DNA of 64,000 nucleotides from Maritimibacter sp. (GTDB lineage Bacteria > Pseudomonadota > Alphaproteobacteria > Rhodobacterales > Rhodobacteraceae). Shown here in pieces: positions 17,022-25,671 of this stretch (within the stretch, counting starts at the first letter, position 1; each line of letters starts with the position of its first letter). Location: assembly GCA_002701395.1 (NCBI GenBank), contig NZVC01000022.1, forward strand, positions 295,575-359,574, read 5' to 3'. A program made the translations under genes and the position numbers. Under the pieces are notes generated by a model. That model did no database searches. It saw only the letters and a program-made list of their open reading frames with translations, and was not told the origin of the DNA.

Positions 17022-18745
17022 CCCGGCTGGCGGTCGACTTCGGCGCGCGCTTTGCCGACCTGTGCCTGACCGGCCCCGAAGGCCGCCGCCTTGCGAAACA
17101 GCCCGTGGGCGACGATCCCGTGGCGGCGCTGATGGCGGGGCTGGCCGCGTTGGACGTGACGCCCGCTGCGCTGGACGACGTGCGCATCGCATCAACCCGC
17201 CCGCTGAACATGATGCTGGCGCAAACGCCCGGACCCGTCGCGCTGATCTGCACGCAGGGCTTCGGCGACGTGCTGGAACTGGCCCGGCAGGACCGCGTGG
17301 ATCTTTACGCCCCCGTCGCCCGCTCTGCCGCGCCGCTGTTCCTTGCCCCGCGCGGCGCGATCCACGAGATCCCCGGCCGCATCGGGCCCGACGGGACCGA
17401 AACCGCGCCTCTGGACCTGTCCGCGCTGGACCGCATCGTGCCCGCCCTGCGCGACGCGGGTGTGCGGGCCGTCGCCGTCTGCCTGCTGTTCGCCCACGCC
17501 AACCCGGCCCATGAACAGGCGCTGGCCCGTGCCCTGTCCGACGCGCTGCCCGACGTGTCGCTTAGCCTGTCGCACGCCATCGACCCGGCCCCGCGTGAAT
17601 ACGAACGCACCGTCGGCACCGTGATGGACGCGTGGCTGCGCTGTACCGCGCGCCCCGAGCTGGCGGCGATGGAAACCGCCCTGCGCGACGCGGGCTTTGC
17701 CGGTGCGCTAAGCTTCGGTGACGGGCGCGGCGTGGTCCGCGCGGGCATCGAGGGGCTGGCCGACCTTGTGTCCGTGCTTGCCAGCGGCCCCGCCGCCGCC
17801 GCCCGTGGCGCGTTGACCGCGTCAGGCGGCGATGCGGTTGTGCTGGACGTCGGTTCCCGCAGCGCCGACCTGATGCTGGTGCAGAACGGCGCGCCGGTGA
17901 TGGCCGATCCGGGCCAGATCGCGGGCATCCCGCTGCGGCGCGACCTTGTGGACATGGCAAGTCTTGCGCTTGGTGGCACCTCTCCGGTCGCGCTGGAGGC
18001 GGGGCGCCTGAGGCTTGACGCGGACGACGCGCCGCCACTGGACGCGCTGCTGATCGCCGACGGACGCCTGCCGGGCGACACCTCGGCCCCTGCCGACCGC
18101 AAGGTGCTGGACGCCGTCGCCGCGCGGCTGGCGGAAGAGGCGATCCGCTTCGCGACCCGCCGCAACGTCGACCCAGTGCAAACCGGCCTTGTCGTTTGTG
18201 GCGGCACCGGCGGGCTGCTGGCCGCCGACATCGCCCGCGCGATGGGTCTGGACCGCGTCCGCCTGCCGCGCCATCCCGCTGCCGCAGGCGCCACCGGCCT
18301 TGCCGACGCGCCAGAGCGGCTAGAGTCCTCTGCCGCCGTGAACCGCCTGCTTGCCGAAACCGACATCGCCGGGGTGTTTGCCGGACTTGCGGACATGCTC
18401 GGCGACACGCCCGACCTGTACCGCCTGTCGATCGCGCCGCGCCCCGAGATGCACCCGATGACGCTGGACCTGCCGCGCGCCCCAGCGGACGCGGATGAAA
18501 TCCTGCAGGCATGGCGCGACGCCTACGCCGCCCGGTACGAGATCGAGCCCCCCGGCCCCGGCCACCTTGGCCGCGTCGCCGCGATCCGCGACCGGCTGCC
18601 CGACACGGCAAGCGCCGCCACCGAAGACGCCGCCGCCACCGAGGGCCCCGCACTGGTCGCGACAGACGCGGGCGGCATCTGGGTGCCGCAGGGCTGGCGC
18701 CTTAGCCCGACCGCGGCCGGCTATTTGCTGGAGAACCGCGCATGA
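17018..18745 (+). CDS. HyuA-like hydantoinase/oxoprolinase A-family protein with degraded ATP motifs
   Basis: A 575-residue protein of the hydantoinase A / oxoprolinase family, shorter than the usual 650-700. Recognisable parts are ICTQGFGDVLELARQDRVDLY, DPAPREYERTVGTVMDAWL and CGGTGGLLAADIARAMGLDRV. The normally invariant phosphate-binding motif GGTFTD is GARFAD (residues 9-14), and the second D-GGTS-D motif reads DVGSRSAD. HyuA couples ATP hydrolysis to ring opening, so this one may work without ATP or on an activated substrate. It overlaps both neighbours by four bases and is certainly co-translated with HyuB. Confidence 0.8.
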   Translation: MTRLAVDFGARFADLCLTGPEGRRLAKQPVGDDPVAALMAGLAALDVTPAALDDVRIASTRPLNMMLAQTPGPVALICTQGFGDVLELARQDRVDLYAPVARSAAPLFLAPRGAIHEIPGRIGPDGTETAPLDLSALDRIVPALRDAGVRAVAVCLLFAHANPAHEQALARALSDALPDVSLSLSHAIDPAPREYERTVGTVMDAWLRCTARPELAAMETALRDAGFAGALSFGDGRGVVRAGIEGLADLVSVLASGPAAAARGALTASGGDAVVLDVGSRSADLMLVQNGAPVMADPGQIAGIPLRRDLVDMASLALGGTSPVALEAGRLRLDADDAPPLDALLIADGRLPGDTSAPADRKVLDAVAARLAEEAIRFATRRNVDPVQTGLVVCGGTGGLLAADIARAMGLDRVRLPRHPAAAGATGLADAPERLESSAAVNRLLAETDIAGVFAGLADMLGDTPDLYRLSIAPRPEMHPMTLDLPRAPADADEILQAWRDAYAARYEIEPPGPGHLGRVAAIRDRLPDTASAATEDAAATEGPALVATDAGGIWVPQGWRLSPTAAGYLLENRA

Positions 18746-20304
18746 CACCGCAACAGCGAAACCTTCAGCTTCGGCTCGACGGTCTGGCGCAGACCATGCA
18801 GGAAACCCTGATGCGGACCTCGGTCTCGCCGGTGGTGCGCGAGGGGGCCGACTGCGCCTCGGCCCTGTTCACCCGCGACGGCGAGTTGCTGGCGATGTCG
18901 AACGCGATCCCGCTGCTGCTGGGCGCGCTGCCCGGGATCGTCACGGCGGTGACGGCGGCCTTTCCGGTCGACACGATGGCCAAGGGCGACCTGTTCCTGA
19001 CCAACGACCCGTTCGGCGGCGGCACCCACCTGCCCGACATCGCGCTGCTGATGCCGGTGTTCGACGGCGACCGGGTGATCGCGCTGGCCACCAGCCTGCT
19101 GCACCATCAGGACATCGGCGGCATGCGCGCCGGGTCGGTGCCGCCCGACGCGACCGAGATCTACCAAGAGGGCCTGCGCCTTCCGCCGATCCACGCCGGC
19201 ACCGGCGGCCGCCTGACGGCGGCAACCACCGCGCTGATCCGCGCGGCGTCACGGGTGCCGGACGTGGTGCTGGGCGACCTCGACGCGCAGGCCGCAGCCG
19301 GACGGCAGGCGGCGCGCGGGTTGCAGCGGATCGCGGCAGAGATGGGCACCGACGGGTTTCTAGACGCCGCAGCCGGACTGCTGGACGCGGGCGAAGCGGC
19401 GGTCGTCACCCGGCTGGCCGCCCTGCCCGTCACCCACGCCACCGGCGCGGACGGGCTGGACCCGAACCCCGGGCACGGACCGGCCGAGGTCCACCTGTCC
19501 CTGACCGTGGTCAAGGGACGGCTGCACGCCGATTTCACTGGATCATCCCCGCAGGTGAAGGCCCCGATCAACTGCGTCGCCTCCGGCCCGCTGTCGGCGG
19601 TGTTCTACGCCCTGCTGACCCTGCTGGGCCCCGACGCGCCCCGCAACGGCGGCATCCTGCGGCGTCTGGACCTGACCTTGCCGCACGCCAGCGTGGTGAA
19701 CGCGGCGCTTCCGGCGGCGGTGAACGCGCGGACCAACATGGTGCGTTCGATCACCTCGGCGGTGCTGCAGGCGCTGGGGCAACTGGCCCCTGACGGGCTT
19801 CCGGCGGCGAACTGCGGCATGGCCTATGTCATCGCCTTTTCCGGGCGACACCCGGACGGCGCGCCGTTCCTTGCGACCGAGATCGTCGCTGGCGGCGCCG
19901 GTGGCGGGCCCGACCGGCCCGGCGCGCCCGGTATCTCGACCGACGTGGGCAACGCCCGCAACACCCCTGCCGAGGCGCTGGAAGCGGTGCTGCCGGTGCG
20001 CCTTGTGCGGGCCGAGCGGCGGCGCGGCTCTGGCGGCGCGGGCAATTATCCCGGCGGCGACGGCATCCTGCGCGACTATCAGGCGCTGGCCGACGGTATC
20101 TCTGTTTCGATCCGGGGCGAACGCTTTGCCCGCGTGCCCGACGGGGCCTTTGGCGGCGGCGCTCCAAGGCCCGCAGCGGCCCGCGTGGTGCGCGCCAACG
20201 GCAGCGTCGAAGAGCTTCCGGCGCGGTCCGCCGTGGTGCTGAACACCGGCGACCGGCTAGAGGTCGAAAGTGCGGGCGGCGCGGGCTACGGCGCGGCGGA
20301 CTAG
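18742..20304 (+). CDS. hyuB: Hydantoinase B/oxoprolinase-family protein (HyuB)
   Basis: A 520-residue HyuB/OplB family protein. Diagnostic blocks are MQETLMRTSVSPVVREGADCASALF, GDLFLTNDPFGGGTHLPDIALLMPVF, GSVPPDATEIYQEGLRLPP, FTGSSPQVKAPINCVAS, YVIAFSGRHPDGAPF and GGAGGGPDRPGAPG. It forms the hydrolytic partner of HyuA in N-methylhydantoin or 5-oxoproline cleavage. It is last in the operon creatininase-allA-hyuA-hyuB; 177 bp without a gene follow. Confidence 0.88.
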   Translation: MTPQQRNLQLRLDGLAQTMQETLMRTSVSPVVREGADCASALFTRDGELLAMSNAIPLLLGALPGIVTAVTAAFPVDTMAKGDLFLTNDPFGGGTHLPDIALLMPVFDGDRVIALATSLLHHQDIGGMRAGSVPPDATEIYQEGLRLPPIHAGTGGRLTAATTALIRAASRVPDVVLGDLDAQAAAGRQAARGLQRIAAEMGTDGFLDAAAGLLDAGEAAVVTRLAALPVTHATGADGLDPNPGHGPAEVHLSLTVVKGRLHADFTGSSPQVKAPINCVASGPLSAVFYALLTLLGPDAPRNGGILRRLDLTLPHASVVNAALPAAVNARTNMVRSITSAVLQALGQLAPDGLPAANCGMAYVIAFSGRHPDGAPFLATEIVAGGAGGGPDRPGAPGISTDVGNARNTPAEALEAVLPVRLVRAERRRGSGGAGNYPGGDGILRDYQALADGISVSIRGERFARVPDGAFGGGAPRPAAARVVRANGSVEELPARSAVVLNTGDRLEVESAGGAGYGAAD

Positions 20305-20405
20305 GCCGCGTTTCCCGCGATTGCCGTCAAACTTACCGTCGCGACAGGAACTGCGTATTGTAAAGGCACCCGTGGGGGCGCAACCGGGCCTTCGGGCGTT
20401 TCGCG

Positions 20406-20461
20406 TTGACAGAAACGGCCCTGCGGATGTCAAATTATCGCACGAACATTCGATAATCGAA
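20406..20461 (+). promoter_or_regulatory. Promoter with IclR-type palindromic operator upstream of the 20482 gene
   Basis: TTGACA (20406-20411) is a consensus -35; a weak AT-rich -10 lies around 20430. Downstream, TTCGATAATCGAA (20449-20461) is a perfect 6+1+6 inverted repeat, close to known IclR-family operators and to motifs at 28423-28437 and 39295-39310 beside the two iclR genes here. A site between -10 and start codon suggests repression. GGGAG (20468-20472) is the ribosome-binding site. Confidence 0.55.
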
Positions 20462-20481
20462 CAAAATGGGAGTTGAGACCG

Positions 20482-21117
20482 ATGACGTTCAAGGCCACCA
20501 CCACTGCCGCGCTCGTCGCCCTGTCCACCACCTTCGCCGCTGGCACGGCGCTTGCACAGGAAGAAGTCCGCCCCGGCGTTTTCTTCGCCGGCGAGGTCGA
20601 GCCCGCGGACTCGCCGCGCGGCGAGATGCAGACGCTGATCTTCGAACTGGCCACGGCTTGGGCCGACTGCAACTCGGACGCGATGTCCGGTGCGGTCGCG
20701 GAGAACGTCAAGTTCTCGTACCCGACGACGGCCTACGAAGGTCTGCCGACGATGCTGGAAGACCTGAACACCTTCTGCGGCATGGCCACCGACGTGTCGA
20801 TCTACATGCCGGAAGACGCGTTCTACATCGACCTTGAAGAAGGCCGCGTCGCGGTCGAGCTTCAGTTCCGCGCGTTCCAGCGTGGCGCGAAGCAGGTTGT
20901 GAACGACGTGTGGGTCGCCACCGTCGAAGACGGCAAGATCACGATCATCAAGGAATACCTCGACGGTCGCGTGAAAGACCTTCAGGCGCTGGGTGTGCTT
21001 CAGCTGGAAGAAAGCCCCGCGTTCCTGACGCCGTGGCCGCCGCGCACCGAGGAATGGGCGGAATGCTTCCCCATCGCCAAGGCCGCGCCGGTGAACACCT
21101 GCCCGCCGACCGAGTAA
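20482..21117 (+). CDS. Secreted NTF2/SnoaL-like protein, hypothetical
   Basis: A 211-residue exported protein. Its signal peptide ends GTALAQ. The mature part has the shape of a nuclear-transport-factor-2-like fold: an N-terminal helix (ELATAWADCNSDAMSGAVAENVKFSYP) and C-terminal strands (AVELQFRAFQRGAKQVVNDVWVATVEDGKITIIKEYLDGR). Such cone-shaped folds bind or isomerise small molecules. It stands alone between a G+C-rich gap and a hairpin, with its own promoter and IclR-like operator, so it probably belongs to the regulon of the neighbouring catabolic operons. The start at ATG 20482 fits GGGAG upstream; TTG 20473 is in frame but less likely. Confidence 0.72.
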   Translation: MTFKATTTAALVALSTTFAAGTALAQEEVRPGVFFAGEVEPADSPRGEMQTLIFELATAWADCNSDAMSGAVAENVKFSYPTTAYEGLPTMLEDLNTFCGMATDVSIYMPEDAFYIDLEEGRVAVELQFRAFQRGAKQVVNDVWVATVEDGKITIIKEYLDGRVKDLQALGVLQLEESPAFLTPWPPRTEEWAECFPIAKAAPVNTCPPTE

Positions 21118-21133
21118 CGGCCGCTTCGTCGCG

Positions 21134-21164
21134 CATCTTCGGGCCCTGATCGGGCCCGGAGATG
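21134..21164 (+). terminator. Hairpin after the NTF2-like gene
   Basis: A 13-base-pair stem with one G-U wobble (21134-21146 with 21152-21164) and a 5-base loop begins 17 bases after the stop codon. There is no clear T-tract, so it may act with Rho or only protect the 3' end. A second, shorter inverted repeat lies at 21224-21243 in the convergent gap towards folD. Confidence 0.5.
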
Positions 21165-21352
21165 CACAACCTACGGCGTTATGTTGAATAAGCGATCCGC
21201 ATGCGGACCATCGGCCAAACCCCGCCCGGCGGCACCGCCGGGCAGCGCCGACCCGCCCCCCTGGGGCGGCGCTATTGCGCCACCCCGCGGGACGGCGCTG
21301 CCCTCTCTCAAGACCATATGCGCCAGCGAGCGGCTGACACGAAGCAGCGCGG

Positions 21353-22198
21353 TCAGCCTGCCTCGGCGATCCGCACAAGGTTCGACAGCAGATGCGCGCG
21401 GGTCATCGCGCCGACCGAGCCGTGGCGCGGCGTGACGTGGCCCGCGATCTGCGCGACGTCGTCGGCAATGTCCGACACCATCCCACCATCGACATAGGTG
21501 ATCCCGACGCCCACCACCGCCGCACCGGGGCGGATCATGTCGGCGGTCACAAGGTCGGGCTGCCCGGCTGCGGACACGACCACGTCAGCCTGTCGCGTGA
21601 CCTCTGCCAGATCCGACGAGCGCCGGTGCAGCAGCGTCACCTCGGCATCCGTTCCGGGCAATGACAGCAGCATCGCCAGCGGACGCCCCACCAGCATCCC
21701 GCGCCCGATGATCGCCACCCGGCGCCCGGCCAGCGGCACGTCGTGGGCGCGCAGCAGATCCTCGATCCCGGCGGGGGTACAGGGCAGCAGACCCGGCGTT
21801 CCGGCCAGCAGGCGGCCAAGGTTCATCGGATGCAGCCCGTCCACGTCCTTGGCGGGCGACACCGCCTCGCCCACCCGGCCCTCGTCCAGATGCGCGGGCA
21901 GCGGCAGCTGTACCAGCACGCCGTGGATCAGCGGATCGGCGTTCAATGCCTCGACCCGCGCGATCAAGGCGTCTTCCGGAATGTCGCCCGGCAGCCGGAT
22001 ATCGTCCGACGCCATGCCAAGTTCAGCGCAGTTCTCGTGCTTGCGCCCGATGTAGGACTGGCTGGCCGGGTTGTCGCCGACCAGCACCGTCGCCAGCCGA
22101 GGGACGACGCCGCGCTTTGCTAGCGAAACGACACGCGCCGCCAGTTCATCGAACCGGCGGCGGGCAAGAACGTCTCCGTCCAGAAGGATCGCGGTCAC
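21353..22198 (-). CDS. folD: FolD: methylene-THF dehydrogenase/methenyl-THF cyclohydrolase (variant C-terminal motif)
   Basis: A 281-residue FolD interconverting 5,10-methylene-, methenyl- and 10-formyl-tetrahydrofolate. Active-site residues are intact: Tyr49 and Lys53 in SQSYIGRK, VQLPLP, KDVDGLHP and LPCTPAG, plus the dinucleotide loop GRGMLVGRP. The usually strict C-terminal block PGGVGPMT reads RHGSVGAMT, so it is not a standard housekeeping copy. GTG start at 22198, 4 bp after the binding-protein stop: last gene of the catabolic operon, implying that the pathway yields one-carbon units on THF. Confidence 0.85.
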   Translation of the reverse strand: MTAILLDGDVLARRRFDELAARVVSLAKRGVVPRLATVLVGDNPASQSYIGRKHENCAELGMASDDIRLPGDIPEDALIARVEALNADPLIHGVLVQLPLPAHLDEGRVGEAVSPAKDVDGLHPMNLGRLLAGTPGLLPCTPAGIEDLLRAHDVPLAGRRVAIIGRGMLVGRPLAMLLSLPGTDAEVTLLHRRSSDLAEVTRQADVVVSAAGQPDLVTADMIRPGAAVVGVGITYVDGGMVSDIADDVAQIAGHVTPRHGSVGAMTRAHLLSNLVRIAEAG

Positions 22199-22202
22199 GC
22201 GA

Positions 22203-23345
22203 TCACTCGAGACCGATGGACGGGTCGATGAAGCGGTTGGTCACCACGTCCTCGGCGGTCACGTCGGGATTGGCGCGTTCGTCCAGACCCGGCTTGACGA
22301 TCTCGAGGATGGTCGACACGCGTTCCATGTCGAAGTCGCCGATGGTGTCGTTCGACCCGTTACCGATAACGCCGTCCTCGACCATCGTGGTCGCGGCATA
22401 GTCCATCAGGTCCGGCGCGGTGGTCCACCATGTCGTGGCGAAGCCGCCCTCGTTGAACGCGACGATGACCTCGTTCACCTCGGTCGGGTCGGTGGCATAA
22501 TCGACGGCGGCCTGCTGCATGATCGGCACCAGTTGCTCAAGGCAGGGCGCCAGTTCGTCCATCCGCGACTGCGCGACGGACACCATGCCGGTGTAGTTGG
22601 GATAGCCGAAATCGTTCAGCGTGGTGCCGCCGATCGGCTTGCCCCAGTTCGACCCGTTCGCCAGCTTGTAGGCCTCGCTGGTGATGAAGCCCGCGTTCAG
22701 CCATGTGCCGTTGTTGACCACGAAGTTCTCAAGATCGCCCCGATAGCCTTCGACGAACACGTCCGCCGGCACACCGGAGTCTACAAGGAACTTGCCGTAG
22801 GTCCGCTGGATCGTGGAGATGTAGATCTTTCCCTCGCCGCTTTCGGCGAAGGCTTGCAGATCCTCGATGCTGCTGAAGCCGTCGGGATAGGTCCCCTCGT
22901 CCCACATCAGCGCGGCGGGCGCCACGTCGAGCGGTGCGAAGACGCCGACCACCGGGAACCGTTCCGAGAAGATGAAGGCGTTGTCCAGTTCCTGATAGCC
23001 GAGGTGCGGCAGCACGCCGGCTTTCGAGTTGCCCATGAACAACGAGGAATAGGCCGTCTCGCCATCGCCCATGCCGATGCCGCCGCCGCCTTCGAGGATC
23101 TGAAGCTCGATGCCGGTGGACCCCAGCGGGCCCTTGTAAACGCCGGATTCCATCGTGCCGCCCGCGCCGATCATCTGCATGATCGGGCCATGCTCGGCCT
23201 GCATCAGCCAGTCCTTTTGAAGGATCAGCGGGTTCGGGCAGACATCGGCAAGCGGCGTGGTATAGTTCGTTTCGGCGAATTCTCCCGCGTGGGCGGCCCC
23301 GGCGGCAAGGCCCGCGGCAAGGGCAAGCGTCATGCTGGTCTTCAT
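22203..23345 (-). CDS. ABC transporter substrate-binding protein, NMT1/THI5-like or SsuA/TauA type
   Basis: A 380-residue periplasmic binding protein starting at ATG 23345 behind AGAGAGGA, with signal peptide ending GAAHAGE. The type-II two-lobed fold is suggested by ELQILEGGGGIGMGDGETAYSS, FPVVGVFAPLDVAPAALM and FITSEAYKLANGSNWG. Such proteins bind sulfonates, nitrate-like ligands or pyrimidines related to thiamine precursors. With a CodA-like deaminase in the same operon, a pyrimidine or other N-heterocycle is a reasonable guess, not shown. Extra upstream reading to 23681 overlaps the permease and is rejected. Confidence 0.8.
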   Translation of the reverse strand: MKTSMTLALAAGLAAGAAHAGEFAETNYTTPLADVCPNPLILQKDWLMQAEHGPIMQMIGAGGTMESGVYKGPLGSTGIELQILEGGGGIGMGDGETAYSSLFMGNSKAGVLPHLGYQELDNAFIFSERFPVVGVFAPLDVAPAALMWDEGTYPDGFSSIEDLQAFAESGEGKIYISTIQRTYGKFLVDSGVPADVFVEGYRGDLENFVVNNGTWLNAGFITSEAYKLANGSNWGKPIGGTTLNDFGYPNYTGMVSVAQSRMDELAPCLEQLVPIMQQAAVDYATDPTEVNEVIVAFNEGGFATTWWTTAPDLMDYAATTMVEDGVIGNGSNDTIGDFDMERVSTILEIVKPGLDERANPDVTAEDVVTNRFIDPSIGLE

Positions 23346-23395
23346 CTGGCTGGTCCTCTCTGTTGTGTGCGTTTGTTGTAGGTGTCGAAGGTGGC

Positions 23396-24235
23396 TCAGA
23401 CCCGCCCGTGCCAGTCGGCGAACAGGCGGTTTCCGAGGAACTGGAAGAACAGGTAAACCGAGATCGACAGCAGCGACGACACGATCAGCGCCGCGTACAT
23501 TTCCTCGTACTTGAAGTCGATCTTGGAGTTGATAAGCATCTGCCCCAGCCCGCCGGGACCGGCGAGGAAGAACAGTTCGGACACGATGGCGCCGATGATG
23601 GCAAGCCCGGCCGAGATCCGAAGCCCCGCGAACAGCGCGGGCGCCGCCGAGGGGAAGCCCGCCTTCCACAACGTGACCCACCAGCTGGCGTTCGACAGGC
23701 GGAACAGGTCGATCACCCCGCGATCAAGGCTTTTCAGCCCCAGCAGCAGCGTCGTGGGGATCGAGAAGAACGTGAACATCGCGACGATCAGCATCTTCGG
23801 CAGGAAGCCGAAGCCAAGCGCGCTTTGGATCAGCGGGATGATGGCCAGGATCGGGATCGACTGCAGCGCCACAAGGTACGGGAAGATCGCCCGTTCCAGC
23901 AGGCGCATCCGGAACATGAACACGCCCAGCAGGATGCCGATCGGGATCGAACACGCCATGCCGGCGGCGGCGATCGACAACGTCACCAGCGCGCGGTGGC
24001 CAAGTTCGGCCCAGATTTCGGGTTTCGAGAACGCCATCTCCCACAGGCCCGTGCCGCTGGGCATCAGGAAGCGGCGGTGGTCCGGCAAACCGGCGCGGGT
24101 CCATGCGTACAGGCCCAGCAAAGCAAGCCCAAGGATCACCGGCGGCAGGACCGCGATGACGATGCTGGCCGCCGGGGTCGGCGGCTTGGGGTTGGGGCGC
24201 GGTTTGTGCGCCGGGGGCAAAGCGGTGTCGGTCAT
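23396..24235 (-). CDS. ABC transporter permease, SsuC/TauC/ThiX type
   Basis: A 279-residue permease starting at ATG 24235, which overlaps the ATPase stop by four bases. Six membrane spans are visible; the EAA-like loop is NASWWVTLWKAGFPSAAPALFAGLRISAGLAIIGAIVSE, typical of the nitrate/sulfonate/taurine/pyrimidine group. N-terminal proline-rich cytoplasmic tail (residues 1-20). It forms a homodimeric channel for the 22203-23345 binding protein. Confidence 0.87.
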   Translation of the reverse strand: MTDTALPPAHKPRPNPKPPTPAASIVIAVLPPVILGLALLGLYAWTRAGLPDHRRFLMPSGTGLWEMAFSKPEIWAELGHRALVTLSIAAAGMACSIPIGILLGVFMFRMRLLERAIFPYLVALQSIPILAIIPLIQSALGFGFLPKMLIVAMFTFFSIPTTLLLGLKSLDRGVIDLFRLSNASWWVTLWKAGFPSAAPALFAGLRISAGLAIIGAIVSELFFLAGPGGLGQMLINSKIDFKYEEMYAALIVSSLLSISVYLFFQFLGNRLFADWHGRV

Positions 24236-25074
24236 TGGCTTGTCCTCTCGTCGGGCTGCATCAGCCCGCGCAGGCAATGCGAGATCTCGGCGCAGCCCTC
24301 GGTGAAGGCGGGGTCAAAGCGCAGGTCGGCGTTTCGGGGCTGCGGCAGGTCGATGGCGTATTCCGCCGCGATCCGCCCGGGCCGCGCGCCCATCACCACC
24401 ACGCGCGAGGACAGATAAACCGCCTCGGGGATCGAGTGGGTGATGAAGAAGCCGGTGAAGCCCTTGGCGCGGTGCAGCGCCGACAGTTCCTCGATCAGGC
24501 GTTCGCGGTTGATCTCGTCCAGCGCGCCGAACGGTTCGTCGAACAGGAAGACCGTCGGGTCCAAGGCAAAGGAGCGCGCCAGCGAGGCCCGCATCTTCAT
24601 GCCGCCCGACAGCGCGCGGGGGAAGCGGTCCTCGAACCCGGTCAGGCCGACGAGGTCCAGCTGTTCCAGCGCCTTGCGCTTGCGTTCCGCCGCCGGGACG
24701 CCGCGCAGTTCCATCATCAGTTCGACATTGCCCAGCACCCGCCGCCACGGCAGCAGCGTCGCCTCTTGGAAGGTGAAGGCAAGGTGATCGCGGTCGATCC
24801 GCACCAGCCCGCCGGTCTGCGGCAGCAGGCCCGAGGCGATGCGCGCCAAAGTGGACTTGCCGCAGCCAGATGGGCCGATGATCGACACGAACTCGCCCGC
24901 CGCGATGGACAGGTCGATGCCGGTCAGCGCCTCGGTCCCGTCGGGATAGGTCATCGACAGGTCCTCGAACCGCAGCGCCACGGGGCGCGGGTCCGGCGCA
25001 CGGTCCGGCGACAGGCGATAGACGCCCCGGTGCCCGGTCGCTGCGGGCGTCTCGGCCGTTACGGATTGGGTCAT
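24232..25074 (-). CDS. ABC transporter ATPase, SsuB/TauB type
   Basis: A 280-residue ATPase with Walker A GPSGCGKST, Q-loop FQEATLLPWRRV, signature LSGGMKMRASLARS, Walker B VFLFDEPFGALDEINR and switch His in ITHSIPEAV. All are characteristic of the nitrate/sulfonate/pyrimidine importer ATPases. ATG 25074 is preferred over an in-frame GTG at 25086 because GGAGG lies 5-6 bases before the ATG. It follows the quinone-reductase gene with a 15-bp gap. Confidence 0.9.
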   Translation of the reverse strand: MTQSVTAETPAATGHRGVYRLSPDRAPDPRPVALRFEDLSMTYPDGTEALTGIDLSIAAGEFVSIIGPSGCGKSTLARIASGLLPQTGGLVRIDRDHLAFTFQEATLLPWRRVLGNVELMMELRGVPAAERKRKALEQLDLVGLTGFEDRFPRALSGGMKMRASLARSFALDPTVFLFDEPFGALDEINRERLIEELSALHRAKGFTGFFITHSIPEAVYLSSRVVVMGARPGRIAAEYAIDLPQPRNADLRFDPAFTEGCAEISHCLRGLMQPDERTSQ

Positions 25075-25089
25075 CGCGCCCTCCACGTC

Positions 25090-25671
25090 TTAGTATTCCC
25101 GCATCTTGCGGCCGACACGGTCGATGAAGCCGTCGATCTCGGCCTGACCGACGCGGTCGATATTGTAAAGCGCGTGGTAGTCCACCCGCACCCTTGGATG
25201 GCACACGGCGCGCAGGAAGCGTGTTCCGTTCTTGCGCGGCGCATCGCCCAGAACCATCGCCCGCCACCGCTTGGAGCCATAAGTCGTCACGCTGGTCAAC
25301 CGGCGGATGTTGGTCAGCCCCGGGCCAAGCCGGTTCTTCTGGAACACGAACGACACCTCGGGCAGGAACACCCGGTCGAAATACCCTTTCAGGATCGCGG
25401 GCCAGCCGAAGTTCCACACCGGGTGGCACAGCACCAGCGCCTCGCAGGCCTGCAGCCGCGTGACATAGTCGTCCACCAGTTCGCGGTTCTTCGGAACCTC
25501 GTGGTAGTCGCTGCGTCCCTCGGGCGACAGCACCGGGTTAAAGCCGTCGGCATACAGGTCAAGGTCGTCCACCTCGTGCCCCGCCGCCGTCAGGTTGGTC
25601 ACCACCGTTTCGTGCAGACGCGCCGCAAGGCTGGTCTTCAGCGGGTGGGCATAGACTACGTGTACTTTCAT
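25090..25671 (-). CDS. NAD(P)H:quinone oxidoreductase, flavodoxin fold
   Basis: A 193-residue flavodoxin-like protein (MKVHVVYAHPLKTSLAARLHETVV). LVLCHPVWNFGWPAILKGYFDRVFLPEVSF is the signature of the NQO1/MdaB/KefF family, which uses FMN or FAD for two-electron reduction of quinones or other acceptors. The start at 25671 overlaps the FAD oxidase stop (ATGA), so the two redox proteins are translationally coupled; it might recycle the electron acceptor of that oxidase, an inference. An ORF extension to 25746 has no support. Confidence 0.85.
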   Translation of the reverse strand: MKVHVVYAHPLKTSLAARLHETVVTNLTAAGHEVDDLDLYADGFNPVLSPEGRSDYHEVPKNRELVDDYVTRLQACEALVLCHPVWNFGWPAILKGYFDRVFLPEVSFVFQKNRLGPGLTNIRRLTSVTTYGSKRWRAMVLGDAPRKNGTRFLRAVCHPRVRVDYHALYNIDRVGQAEIDGFIDRVGRKMREY

